Shown here piece after piece: positions 16,977 through 25,545 of a stretch of DNA of 64,000 bases (its first letter is position 1; each line of letters opens with the position of its first letter). Made by a program: the position numbers and the translations under genes. Under the pieces are notes generated by a model. The model did no database searches. It had not been told where the DNA came from and saw only the letters and a list, made by a program, of their open reading frames with translations. Source of the stretch: Martinezella rhizogenes (GTDB taxonomy: Bacteria > Pseudomonadota > Alphaproteobacteria > Rhizobiales > Rhizobiaceae); the NCBI GenBank assembly GCA_013322215.1, contig JAAMEZ010000006.1, positions 248,001-312,000 on the forward strand, given 5' to 3'.

Positions 16977-17023
16977 TAGACGCAATGGAAATTCACGCAG
17001 ACAACCTCAAAGGAGTAAAAGTC

Positions 17024-17269
17024 ATGGCTGACACGGCATTGGACGAGGCCTCTCGCCTTTTCTCTCTACTACGCCTCCGCAAAATTCAGCGGATGGCACA
17101 GCATACACTCGACGAGATTGCCACGCGCTTTCCCGCTCATCTGATCGATGACGTCAATGCGCGCGGTCTCCCGCCGGATCGCACCTTGGCAGCGCTTGAG
17201 CGAAAGCCCGGCAAGCTGCATTCGTTCAAAAATACTAATGGTAGCTATAAGATCTATTCGTTTGATTGA
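17024..17269 (+). CDS. Small hypothetical protein (81 aa)
   Basis: It starts MADTALDEASRLFSLLRLRK at an ATG with AGGAG 9 bases upstream. The protein is basic and probably helical in the first half (KIQRMAQHTLDEIATRF), with a Lys/Asn-rich C-terminus ending YKIYSFD. I do not recognise it. It precedes a DUF1127 gene by 74 bases on the same strand and could be co-transcribed with it. The open frame extends upstream to 16949, but no ribosome site supports that longer version. Confidence 0.65.
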   Translation: MADTALDEASRLFSLLRLRKIQRMAQHTLDEIATRFPAHLIDDVNARGLPPDRTLAALERKPGKLHSFKNTNGSYKIYSFD

Positions 17270-17343
17270 TGGGCCAGCCAGATCCATATTTACACTCGAC
17301 AGGCGTGACATTTTGAACGGTTGACACTGAAAGGAACCTGGAA

Positions 17344-17547
17344 ATGACGACGATCAGTTATAGACAGACCGGCACGCGGAACCCGTTTCCGTCCGGCAGC
17401 AGCTATATGCCCTTCTTTTCTCGCCTCGCTAATCGCTGGCAGCAGTGGCGCTCCCTTCGCGAGCTCGAATCTCTGTCCGACGACATGCGCAAGGATTTGG
17501 GCTGGCCGGCCGCGAACGAAATCAAGAATCCGAAAGCCAGCCGATGA
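17344..17547 (+). CDS. DUF1127 small protein
   Basis: A 67-residue protein whose C-terminal half (ANRWQQWRSLRELESLSDDM, then RKDLGW) matches the arginine-rich DUF1127 helix-turn motif common in alphaproteobacteria. Some family members bind RNA and influence small-RNA turnover and phosphate or carbon metabolism, but the role of this one is unknown. AGGA lies about 9 bases before the ATG. A hairpin terminator follows. Confidence 0.85.
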   Translation: MTTISYRQTGTRNPFPSGSSYMPFFSRLANRWQQWRSLRELESLSDDMRKDLGWPAANEIKNPKASR

Positions 17548-17569
17548 TAATCAAAGAGCATAACGACTG

Positions 17570-17606
17570 AAGGCGACGTTCAACCCAAGCGAGCGTCGCC
17601 TTTTGA
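17570..17606 (+). terminator. Terminator after the DUF1127 gene
   Basis: A 9-bp perfect stem, AAGGCGACG (17570-17578) with CGTCGCCTT (17594-17602), has a 15-base loop and ends in a short T tract. It lies 23 bases after the DUF1127 stop codon. Confidence 0.75.
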
Positions 17607-17850
17607 ACATTTCTGCATCCAGATGCGAATCGCACTTTAATCCTGAGAATTACCTGCAAATATATTTCGCCGCTTGAGCATATTGCTCGCCTCCCCTTCG
17701 CTTCCCTCCTCTAGAGCCGTATTTTTCATAGTAGACGCAAATATCCCTTTGCGGCCGCGATTATCCATGCCAATGTCGCTTATAGACCATCGGGCCGACG
17801 TATTTGACGCAAGGAATACGTAACGGCCCTGGAGCATGGATTTTCACAAC

Positions 17851-18870
17851 ATGAGCAAGACTCCGATCAAGACGCGTTCCCTGGTTTTCTTCCTTGTTCC
17901 GCATTTCACCATGCTGCCGTTTTCCGCCGCGATCGAGACGCTGCGGATTGCCAACCGCATGCTGGGCTATCCCGCCTACACATGGCGGCTCGCCTCGACG
18001 GACGGGCAGAAAGTCTATTCCTCCAGCGGCATCGGATTGGAGGTCAACTCCTCCCTCACCGACGAGCGCCGCTATCTCGGCGGCGAGAACCGCCCGAACA
18101 TGGTACTGGTCTGTTCCGGCATCTATGTCGAAGAATTCCACAACAAGTCGGTCAATGCCTGGCTGCGCGAAACCTACAATCGCGGCGTTGCTGTCGGCAG
18201 CCTCTGTACGGGCGCCCATGTGCTTGCCCAGGCGGGCCTGTTGAACGGCAAGCGCTGCGCCATCCACTGGGAAAATCTGCCGGGCTTCTCCGAAACCTTC
18301 CCGCAGGCGGAAGTCTATGCCGATCTCTACGAGGTCGACAGCAATCTCTACACCTGCGCCGGCGGCACCGCCTCGCTCGACATGATGCTGAATCTGATCG
18401 GCCAGGATTTCGGCGAAAACCTCGTCAATCGCGTCTGCGAGCAGCAGCTGACCGATCGCGTCCGCAGCCCGCATGACCGCCAGCGCCTGCCGTTGCGCGC
18501 GCGCCTCGGCGTGCAGAACTCCAAGGTTCTGTCGATCATCGAGCTGATGGAAAGTAACCTCGCCGAGCCGCTGTCGCTTCTGGAAATTGCCGATGATGCC
18601 GGCCTGTCGCGCCGGCAGATCGAGCGCTTGTTCCGACAGGAAATGGGTCGCTCGCCGGCCCGCTATTACCTCGAAATCCGCCTGGATCGCGCCCGGCATC
18701 TGCTGGTGCAATCCTCCATGCCGGTCGTCGAAGTGGCCGTCGCCTGCGGTTTCGTCTCCGCCTCGCACTTCTCCAAGTGTTATCGCGAACTCTATAATCG
18801 CTCCCCGCAGCAGGAGCGCGCAGAGCGCAAGCTGACCATGTCGACCAACCGCACCGGTATCGTCGTCTGA
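17851..18870 (+). CDS. GlxA-family regulator (DJ-1/PfpI plus AraC HTH)
   Basis: About 339 residues. Residues ~10-190 form a DJ-1/PfpI-type domain (LVFFLVPHFTMLPFSAAIET, then GSLCTGAHVLAQAGLL and CAGGTASLDMMLNLI). Residues ~225-325 form an AraC helix-turn-helix pair. This architecture includes GbdR and CdhR, which activate glycine betaine, choline and carnitine catabolism. That resemblance, together with the nearby MttB-family methyltransferase, suggests a quaternary-amine regulator (inference). ATG 17836 in the same frame is an alternative start but leaves no room for a ribosome site. Confidence 0.88.
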   Translation: MSKTPIKTRSLVFFLVPHFTMLPFSAAIETLRIANRMLGYPAYTWRLASTDGQKVYSSSGIGLEVNSSLTDERRYLGGENRPNMVLVCSGIYVEEFHNKSVNAWLRETYNRGVAVGSLCTGAHVLAQAGLLNGKRCAIHWENLPGFSETFPQAEVYADLYEVDSNLYTCAGGTASLDMMLNLIGQDFGENLVNRVCEQQLTDRVRSPHDRQRLPLRARLGVQNSKVLSIIELMESNLAEPLSLLEIADDAGLSRRQIERLFRQEMGRSPARYYLEIRLDRARHLLVQSSMPVVEVAVACGFVSASHFSKCYRELYNRSPQQERAERKLTMSTNRTGIVV

Positions 18871-18903
18871 GGGCGATGGAAATCAAAGCAATCGGATTAT
18901 TGC

Positions 18904-18924
18904 AGGCGGCCTATTGGGCCGCCT
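18904..18924 (-). terminator. Hairpin overlapping the end of the diguanylate cyclase gene
   Basis: AGGCGGCC (18904-18911) and GGCCGCCT (18917-18924) form a perfect 8-bp stem with a 5-base loop. It overlaps the stop codon of the minus-strand gene and lies past the stop of the convergent GlxA-type gene. There is no clear T tract, so it may act as a weak bidirectional terminator. Confidence 0.5.
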
Positions 18925-20242
18925 CTTGTGCCATCTTGAAATCGGAATAGACCTGATTTCGGCCGTTGTGCTTGGCCATGTAGAGGAATTGATCCGCGGC
19001 ATTGAGATAGTTGTCGAAGGACTCGTAGCCAGCAATCTCCGCCACGCCGATGGAAACCGTCACCGAAAGCTCTTCGTCGTCGGCATGAACCTTCAGGCTG
19101 GCAAGGCTGAGACGGACCTCGTCGCATAGCGCGGTCGCCGCGCGCGAATTCATTTCCGCAAAAAGAATGGCAAATTCTTCGCCGCCGAGGCGAGAAAGCA
19201 GATTGTCGGTGCCTTCCAGCAATCCGTGCAGCCGGCCGGCAACGGCCTTCAACACCTGATCCCCGATCTCGTGACCATAGGTGTCGTTCAGATTCTTGAA
19301 GTGATCGATGTCGAGAATGGCGACCGAGCTTGGACGCTGGCGACGCAGACACTCATTGACCAGACGCGGGCCATGATCATAAAAATAGCGCCTGTTGTAG
19401 AGCCCGGTCAGATAATCGCTTGCCGCGGCCGCTCGCAATTGTTTCAGCTGCGACAATGTCTCGACATTCAATGCGATGCGGCATTGCAGCTCCTCCTGAA
19501 CGAAGGGGCGATAGATGAAATCGCTCGCGCCCGCCTTCAGGAATGTCGCAGACAGCAAACGATCGTTCGAAGACGAAATGCCGATGATCCGCATCCGGTC
19601 CGAGCCATAGCGATGGCGGATGCGGCGGGTCAGTTCATGACCGTTCATGTCGGGCATATTGTAGTCGGTGACGACGATTTCGATGTCGTCGAATGTCTCA
19701 AGCATCGCCAGAGCTTCGACACCCGTGCCGGCTTCGGCGACCTTGAATTGCTGAGCGTGCAGCAAATCTGTCAGCATTTTTCGAGCCGAAGGCACATCAT
19801 CCACAACCAGAACACGCATCGACCGGTTGGCAATGGCGCGCCTTACGGAGGAGACGAGATTGTCGAGGGCGAACTCGCCATCCTTGAGCACATAGTCGAC
19901 GACATTGCGCTCCATGATGCGATTGCGCGTCGCCATGTCGAAAGACGCCGTAAAGACGATGGTAGGAACGTCATGGGCGACGGCAACATCCAGGGCTTGT
20001 CCATGGGCAGCGTCCGGAAGGTTGAGGTCGATCACCGCCATCGTGAAGCCGCTATCCGGCTCCGCCAGCACCTCGTTCAGCATTTTCAGGGAAGAGCAAT
20101 GCGTTACGGCCAAGCCGAGTTCGGTTTCGAACCGATGCGACAACACCGCGGAAAACATGCGCGAATCCTCGACCAGAAGTATTTTCTGGCTGCCATTGCG
20201 GTGACCGATGCCGCCGCCGAGGGATCCCACATGCAGTACCAT
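18911..20242 (-). CDS. Diguanylate cyclase with two receiver domains (PleD-like)
   Basis: A 443-residue protein. REC1 spans ~20-135 (ILLVEDSRMF, phospho-acceptor Asp in AVIDLNLPDA). REC2 spans ~140-260 (VLVVDDVPSARKM, VTDYNMPDMNG). GGDEF spans ~275-435, with the active loop RLGGEEFAILFAE. The GGEEF signature predicts c-di-GMP synthesis. The inhibitory I-site position, normally RxxD five residues upstream, reads EGTD, so product inhibition is probably lost. The layout equals PleD, a developmental regulator. A shorter two-receiver relative is encoded just upstream at 20440-21270, making a duplicated or partnered system. Confidence 0.92.
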   Translation of the reverse strand: MVLHVGSLGGGIGHRNGSQKILLVEDSRMFSAVLSHRFETELGLAVTHCSSLKMLNEVLAEPDSGFTMAVIDLNLPDAAHGQALDVAVAHDVPTIVFTASFDMATRNRIMERNVVDYVLKDGEFALDNLVSSVRRAIANRSMRVLVVDDVPSARKMLTDLLHAQQFKVAEAGTGVEALAMLETFDDIEIVVTDYNMPDMNGHELTRRIRHRYGSDRMRIIGISSSNDRLLSATFLKAGASDFIYRPFVQEELQCRIALNVETLSQLKQLRAAAASDYLTGLYNRRYFYDHGPRLVNECLRRQRPSSVAILDIDHFKNLNDTYGHEIGDQVLKAVAGRLHGLLEGTDNLLSRLGGEEFAILFAEMNSRAATALCDEVRLSLASLKVHADDEELSVTVSIGVAEIAGYESFDNYLNAADQFLYMAKHNGRNQVYSDFKMAQEAAQ

Positions 20243-20439
20243 TTCCCGTCAATTCCTCCCACACCTTCAGGTGCATGAATATTCAGTCAATCGCAGGTCT
20301 GCCCAACCGTCTTCCCAAACTATCTTCCACCTATCCTGAACAGGATTCGTGAAAAAATTGGAACCGCTGATTGCGGAGATTTACATAAAAGTGATTTTCC
20401 CTCACTTTTCTTGGGGTTATTTTGCCTGATTTGCTGCGC

Positions 20440-21270
20440 CTATACGCTCTTTCCGATCGGTTGAGCTGACCGAATCTGCAACAGAGTGTCGAGATTTTGA
20501 TTCACGCGGCAGTAGAATTCCTCGTCAATGAATGGCCGCAGGATAAAGTCATTGCCACCCGCCTTGAGGAAGCGGGCCGAAAGCAGCCGATTGTTGGATG
20601 ACGAGACGCCGATGATGCGCAACTCATGGGAGCCGGTGGTCGCACGAATACGTCGCGTCAGCTCGAAGCCGTCCATGTCGGGCATATTGTAGTCCGTGAC
20701 CATGAGGCCGATATCCGGGCTGGTCTTGAGGATTTCGAGCGCCTTGGCGCCGTTTTCCGCGACACTGACACGGAAATTGTAGCGCTTCAGCCGGCTGGAC
20801 AGCAAAGCACGCGCCGTCGCGCTGTCATCGACGATGAGGACGTGATGACGGTGGTTGGTGAGAAAACGGCAGATCGATTCCGCCAGCATATCCACCGCAA
20901 AGACATTGTCCTTGAGAATATAATCCACCACATCCTTGGCGATCAGCTCGTCGCGCGTGCCTTCGAGAAAAGTGCCTGTGAAAGCGATCGTTGGAATGCT
21001 GAGATCGAGAAGATAGGCCAAGGCCTCTCCCTTCTCGGCGCCTGGCAGGTTCATGTTCGAGATCGCCAGCTTGATCGGCTCCGATGACTTGTCGTAGGCG
21101 AGCTGCAGCTCTTCGAAATTGCGGCAAATCTCGACGTCGATGTCCAGAAGCTCCTTCAGCTTGGCTCTGACCATCGATGTAAAAAGATTGGAATCCTCGA
21201 CGAGAAGAATGCGCGAGCCGGCAAGAGACGCGCCGGAGTATTGCATCCCCGAAACACCCAGAAATGGCAT
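20440..21270 (-). CDS. Two-receiver response regulator without output domain
   Basis: A 276-residue protein with two receiver domains, closely related in sequence to the first 260 residues of the neighbouring diguanylate cyclase but lacking GGDEF. REC1 (~20-140) has ILLVEDSNLF, but the phospho-acceptor segment reads AISNMNLPGA, with Asn in place of Asp. REC2 (~143-262) keeps VLIVDDSATARAL and VTDYNMPDMDG. REC1 is therefore a pseudo-receiver that cannot be phosphorylated in the usual way. It may dimerise with or titrate the PleD-like partner. About 200 bases separate the two genes, so each may have its own promoter. Confidence 0.88.
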   Translation of the reverse strand: MPFLGVSGMQYSGASLAGSRILLVEDSNLFTSMVRAKLKELLDIDVEICRNFEELQLAYDKSSEPIKLAISNMNLPGAEKGEALAYLLDLSIPTIAFTGTFLEGTRDELIAKDVVDYILKDNVFAVDMLAESICRFLTNHRHHVLIVDDSATARALLSSRLKRYNFRVSVAENGAKALEILKTSPDIGLMVTDYNMPDMDGFELTRRIRATTGSHELRIIGVSSSNNRLLSARFLKAGGNDFILRPFIDEEFYCRVNQNLDTLLQIRSAQPIGKSV

Positions 21271-21597
21271 AATGAAAACCTGCTTTTTTTTGAAAATGAT
21301 CCCCTCTGTATTTTTTTAGAACAAAGCCTTTGCGGATTTGTTAAGCCGACTGGTTTCCCGGAAATGAAGAAAACAGCCCCGTTCGCGACTTCCAAGGCGT
21401 GATTGCCAGGGTTATCGCGGCAACGACGTAGCGAGATCCTGGACCTGATACGTGAGAAACAATCCGGAAGACCGCGACACTCTCTCGTCGAGGAACGCCA
21501 ACTGAGAGCTTGAGAGCCGAACGCCCGGAAACGATGACCGGCATCACTCCCGCGCGGCAGCATGGCTCCGTTTCATCGGACCTTGCCGGTAATCGGA
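21271..21597. other. Intergenic region of about 330 bases, no gene seen
   Basis: This lies between the response regulator start and the MscS-type gene stop, both on the minus strand. It contains A/T-rich sequence near 21280-21320 that could be the regulator's promoter. Short open frames here lack ribosome sites and overlap each other. No strong hairpin with T tract was found after the channel gene. Confidence 0.5.
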
Positions 21598-24183
21598 TTA
21601 CTCCGCGGCGGTCCTGCCGCGGCGCCGGCTTGTGCTCTTTGCTTCCGATACCTTGCCTTCGGCTGACAAAGCGGAATCTTCCTTCATGTCATCGTCAGCC
21701 TCAGGTCCGTCAGCGGAATCCGTCAAGGCATCGGCTGCGATATCCGACTGCCTACCTCTTCTTCCATCGCGCACGATATGCAGTTCCTGATGCGGATAAG
21801 GAATGGAAATTCCCTCCTCATTGAAGCGCCTCAGGATTTCGATGCGCAGATTGTTGCGGATCTCCATGCCATCGGAGAGATCGGACAGATAGAAGCGCAT
21901 CTCGAAATCGAGCGATGACGGACCAAAACGCAGAAACTCCACATGTGGTTCTGGATTCCTGAGAACCTTCGGGATCGAGCGCACCAGCTCCAGCAGGATA
22001 TCCATCACCTTGCGCGGATCGGCGTCATAGCTGACGGATACAGGGATTTCAGAGCGAGCGAGCCTGTTGCGATGCGTCCAGTTGCCCACGGACGCATTGA
22101 TAAGCTCGGAATTCGGCACGATGATCGACTGCTTGCGGAAGGTCTCGATCTCGGTCGCGCGCACCGAAATGCGCTTGACGATACCTTCCGATGTACCCGA
22201 GACGATCCAGTCGCCGACCTTGAACGGCCGTTCGACCAGCAGGATCAGGCCGGACACGAAGTTCGACACGATGTTTTGCAGGCCAAAACCGATACCGACC
22301 GAGAGAGCACTGGCAACGAGCGCCAGGCTGGACAAATCAATGCCGGCGGCGGAAATGGCAAAGATCGCCGCCAATGCTATGCCCAGATAGCCTATGCCGG
22401 TTCTCACCGAGTTGCGGACACCCAGATCCACTTGCCCACGCGCCATGACATTGCTGTCGAGCCAGCGCTGGAACCAGCGCGTGACCAGATAGCCGCCAGC
22501 AAACAGTAGAATGCCGACAAAAATGCCGAGCAGCGAGATCGACATGTTGCCGATCTTGATCTCGGTAAATAGCCTGTAGGCAAAGACCTCCAGATCCTGA
22601 ATGTGGAAGCCCCAGGAGAGCAGGATCAGCGGAATGCCCGTCAACAGCGCGACGGCGTAGGTCGCAAGCCCGGCCGCGAGACCGGTCTGATCGAGCGCAA
22701 CTTCACGCAGCTTCAGGCGATTTTCCAGAAAGCGGCCGATGATCGTTTCGGCAAAAACGCCCTGCTTGGACACCGCCTTGCCGAGCTGGAAGCCGAGATA
22801 CATGGTGGCGATGACGGCGCTCGTCACGATCATCTGCGTTGCCATGAAGCGGGCCAGCCCGACATAGCCGATGAACGAGATGAAGATCACCAATATGCCG
22901 AGAACGCGAAGAATGATGGCCATGCCATGCGGCCAATGGCGGCCTGGCGCGTCCGGATCTCCGTTTTTGGCCAGCATCGGCGAGCCGAAGGAGGCCGCAA
23001 TCAAAATGAGGCCAATCAGCAGTGCCGCCAGGAAGCTCTTGGCTACAGTAACAACGACCGGCGATCCCATGGACTCGCTGATGCGGTCGAAGACGTAATC
23101 CAACCCGTTGACCACGGCCATGGCCTGCAGGCACCAGGTCAGCGAATGCGCTCCCTTGTTCGATAGCTTGACCAGACGCCAATGCGGCCGGAACGGCGCG
23201 AAGACGGCATTGCTCAGGCGACCGACGAAATAGACAAGGCCGATGAAACCGAAGACCGCCGCCAATATCGGCGCGATATCAGGCCGCAGCACATTGAAAT
23301 TCGAGAGGAAGAAGAAGGACGTGACGAGAAAGGCCGCCAGCGATAGCGTGCGGATCAAGGTCGACCAGAAGGCGACAGAGAGCCGGCTGATATAGGGTGG
23401 ATTCTCGACGGCCTCATCCTGCACGTAGTAGCGACGGAACAACCGATAACCACCGGAGAGAAATATCAGCGCCGCCCCGATGGACAGGCAAACGGCGGCC
23501 AGGAATGAGGCAAGCTTGGCCTTGAGCACGAAGCCGATCCAGCTCGTCACGGCAGTGCTGAACTTCACACCCTCGTCGACCAGAGCCGCCCCTGCATCGT
23601 CGAACGTCGTGGTGGAAATCTCCGTCCGCTTGAATAGCGTTTCGGCAAACAGCTTTCGGCGCATCTCCATGAATTCCATCGAAAGCCGATTGGTTTCCGC
23701 GGTCAGATTGTCCGCATCGAGGATTACCGCGCTGATCTGCGAGCGTTCGGCATTGAGCCTCTCGCGCTCCTGCGTGACGATCGGAGCTTCGGGCGGCTGG
23801 CCCTCCTTGGGAGCCGCGCCAAGCTGGGTCAGGCGCGTATCGATCTCGGCGGTACGGGGCTTCAGGCGCGTGGAAATTGCCGTGACGGTGCGATTGAGGT
23901 CGTCGACCTGGCCGGACAGCGCGACAAGCGTCTCGTCGTCCAATGTCGCCTGCTTGGCCGCATCCTGGAGCGAGGCATAGGTCTTTTTCGCTTTGTTGAG
24001 ATCGGCAACGGCGGCGTCCATCAGCCCATTGGCGGGCTGTTGCTCGGTTGCCTGCGATGCTTGGGCCGGCTGCTGATCCTGCGCAAAGGCATGCCCGCCC
24101 GTCAGCGGAATGACGGCTGTGAAGACAGCCAATCCCAACAGAAAAAGGGGCAGCAGAAAAAGACGAGATTTCAGCGGGCGCAA
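21598..24183 (-). CDS. Large MscS-family mechanosensitive channel (DUF3772 type)
   Basis: About 861 residues. A signal peptide (LKSRLFLLPLFLLGLAVFTAV) precedes a periplasmic coiled-coil region to ~260 (DUF3772-like). Multiple membrane helices follow at ~270-640. The MscS core comes next, with pore helix GIDLSSLALVASALSVGIGF and FGLQNIVSNFVSGLILLVER, then a beta domain (VGDWIVSGTSEGIVKRISVR, then IVPNSELIN). It belongs to the MscK/YbdG-like large channels that release solutes on hypo-osmotic shock. The TTG at 24183 is chosen because GAGGAG lies 6 bases upstream and the signal peptide follows at once. ATG 24204 is an alternative, and the frame stays open to 24456. Confidence 0.88.
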   Translation of the reverse strand: MRPLKSRLFLLPLFLLGLAVFTAVIPLTGGHAFAQDQQPAQASQATEQQPANGLMDAAVADLNKAKKTYASLQDAAKQATLDDETLVALSGQVDDLNRTVTAISTRLKPRTAEIDTRLTQLGAAPKEGQPPEAPIVTQERERLNAERSQISAVILDADNLTAETNRLSMEFMEMRRKLFAETLFKRTEISTTTFDDAGAALVDEGVKFSTAVTSWIGFVLKAKLASFLAAVCLSIGAALIFLSGGYRLFRRYYVQDEAVENPPYISRLSVAFWSTLIRTLSLAAFLVTSFFFLSNFNVLRPDIAPILAAVFGFIGLVYFVGRLSNAVFAPFRPHWRLVKLSNKGAHSLTWCLQAMAVVNGLDYVFDRISESMGSPVVVTVAKSFLAALLIGLILIAASFGSPMLAKNGDPDAPGRHWPHGMAIILRVLGILVIFISFIGYVGLARFMATQMIVTSAVIATMYLGFQLGKAVSKQGVFAETIIGRFLENRLKLREVALDQTGLAAGLATYAVALLTGIPLILLSWGFHIQDLEVFAYRLFTEIKIGNMSISLLGIFVGILLFAGGYLVTRWFQRWLDSNVMARGQVDLGVRNSVRTGIGYLGIALAAIFAISAAGIDLSSLALVASALSVGIGFGLQNIVSNFVSGLILLVERPFKVGDWIVSGTSEGIVKRISVRATEIETFRKQSIIVPNSELINASVGNWTHRNRLARSEIPVSVSYDADPRKVMDILLELVRSIPKVLRNPEPHVEFLRFGPSSLDFEMRFYLSDLSDGMEIRNNLRIEILRRFNEEGISIPYPHQELHIVRDGRRGRQSDIAADALTDSADGPEADDDMKEDSALSAEGKVSEAKSTSRRRGRTAAE

Positions 24184-24465
24184 GCAGAGCTCCTCGTTGC
24201 ACATGAAGTCGCAGGCAGTGGATGACCGAAATCGCCACAAAAATGGAGACCCGAGTCGTCCTGTAGTATGATTGCGAATTCCATAGTCTTTACGCGTACG
24301 CCTTGTAAGACAAAGAAAGGCGACACAAAGGCATTCTGTACCCTTATCCGGTCCTGAACCTTGCTCAAAACCGGGTATCACCCGCTTCATCTTGAAGACC
24401 ACCTTCCGGACCAACCATTGCCCGCCCGGAAATAGGCCAGGAAAACACCTTGGCAATGGGCAGAT

Positions 24466-25536
24466 CTACGCGCGCCCGCTTCGCAGGATCAGGATGAAGG
24501 CAACACCTCCGGCAAGCCCAGTGACGACGCCGATCGGCATATCCTCGGGCGCCATGACCAGGCGGGCGGCAATATCGGCCCAGATCAGGGTTAGCGCGCC
24601 AAAAGCGGCACTCAACGGCACCACGCGCACATTGTCACCACCGACGATCAGCCGCACGAAATGCGGCACCATCAAACCGACGAAGCCGATCGCGCCGGAA
24701 AATGCCACCATCACGCCGGTCAGCAGCGCCGTGATGACGAACAGCAACAGGCGGAATTGCGCGACTGCTATCCCAAGCGTCACGGCCGTCTCATCGCCCA
24801 TCGCAAGCGCATTGAGCTCCCTCGTCTTCGGGAGGAGCAAGACAAGACAGAACAGCAGGATGCCGGCGGGATAGATGAGGTGCTGCCATTGCGCCAGCCC
24901 GAGCCCGCCCAACATCCAGAAGACAACGGTGTTGGCGGCTCTGGGATCGCCCAAAAAGATCAGGAGGTTGCCAAGCGCCGTAAATACGAAGGCCACGGCA
25001 ACGCCCGACAGAACCAGCCGATCGGCCGAGTGCGAACGCGTCAGGCGCGTCGTCAGCCCGACGGCCGCGGTTGCGAGCAAGGCGCCGGCAAACGCGAACA
25101 ACGGCACCGTCAGCAGGCCGAGGATCAGCCCGGTATGCAGCAGCGCCAGAATGGCACCGAACGCCGCCCCGGAGGAGACGCCGAGGAGATGCGGGTCCGC
25201 CAGCGGATTTCGCGTCAGCGCCTGCAGAACGGCACCAGTGATGGCAAGCCCCGCTCCCACGAGCGCGGCCAGCACGACGCGCGGGAAACGGACGTCCCAG
25301 ACAATGCTTTCCTGCCCACTGGACCATGTGACCGGAAAGCTACCCGCGTGCAGCTTGTTACCGACGATCGACCAGACGGTGGAGAACGGAATAGATGCTG
25401 AGCCGAGCGACACCCCGGCGGCAATCGACAGGATGAAGCCTATGGCGAGCAAGGGGATGAGAATGGAGAGGTTGAGGCGCATGCTTGAATCTTGAGGAAG
25501 AGAATCCATCCAATGATCGACTGGATGGATCGACAT
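24466..25536 (-). CDS. FecCD-family ABC permease, probable B12 importer
   Basis: A 356-residue permease with about ten membrane helices. FecCD/BtuC family marks include LVGAGLAITGAVLQALTRNP, LADPHLLGVSSGAAFGA and FVGLMVPHFVRLIVG. It is the last gene of a four-gene minus-strand set (DUF1636, ATPase, binding protein, permease) headed by a cobalamin riboswitch. That indicates import of cobalamin or a corrinoid precursor rather than a siderophore. The start is uncertain: TTG- or ATG-type starts at 25536, 25509 and 25482 are possible, the last being nearest to the first helix. The 10-base gap from the binding-protein stop supports coupling. Confidence 0.88.
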   Translation of the reverse strand: MSIHPVDHWMDSLPQDSSMRLNLSILIPLLAIGFILSIAAGVSLGSASIPFSTVWSIVGNKLHAGSFPVTWSSGQESIVWDVRFPRVVLAALVGAGLAITGAVLQALTRNPLADPHLLGVSSGAAFGAILALLHTGLILGLLTVPLFAFAGALLATAAVGLTTRLTRSHSADRLVLSGVAVAFVFTALGNLLIFLGDPRAANTVVFWMLGGLGLAQWQHLIYPAGILLFCLVLLLPKTRELNALAMGDETAVTLGIAVAQFRLLLFVITALLTGVMVAFSGAIGFVGLMVPHFVRLIVGGDNVRVVPLSAAFGALTLIWADIAARLVMAPEDMPIGVVTGLAGGVAFILILRSGRA

Positions 25537-25545
25537 TGCAGACGA

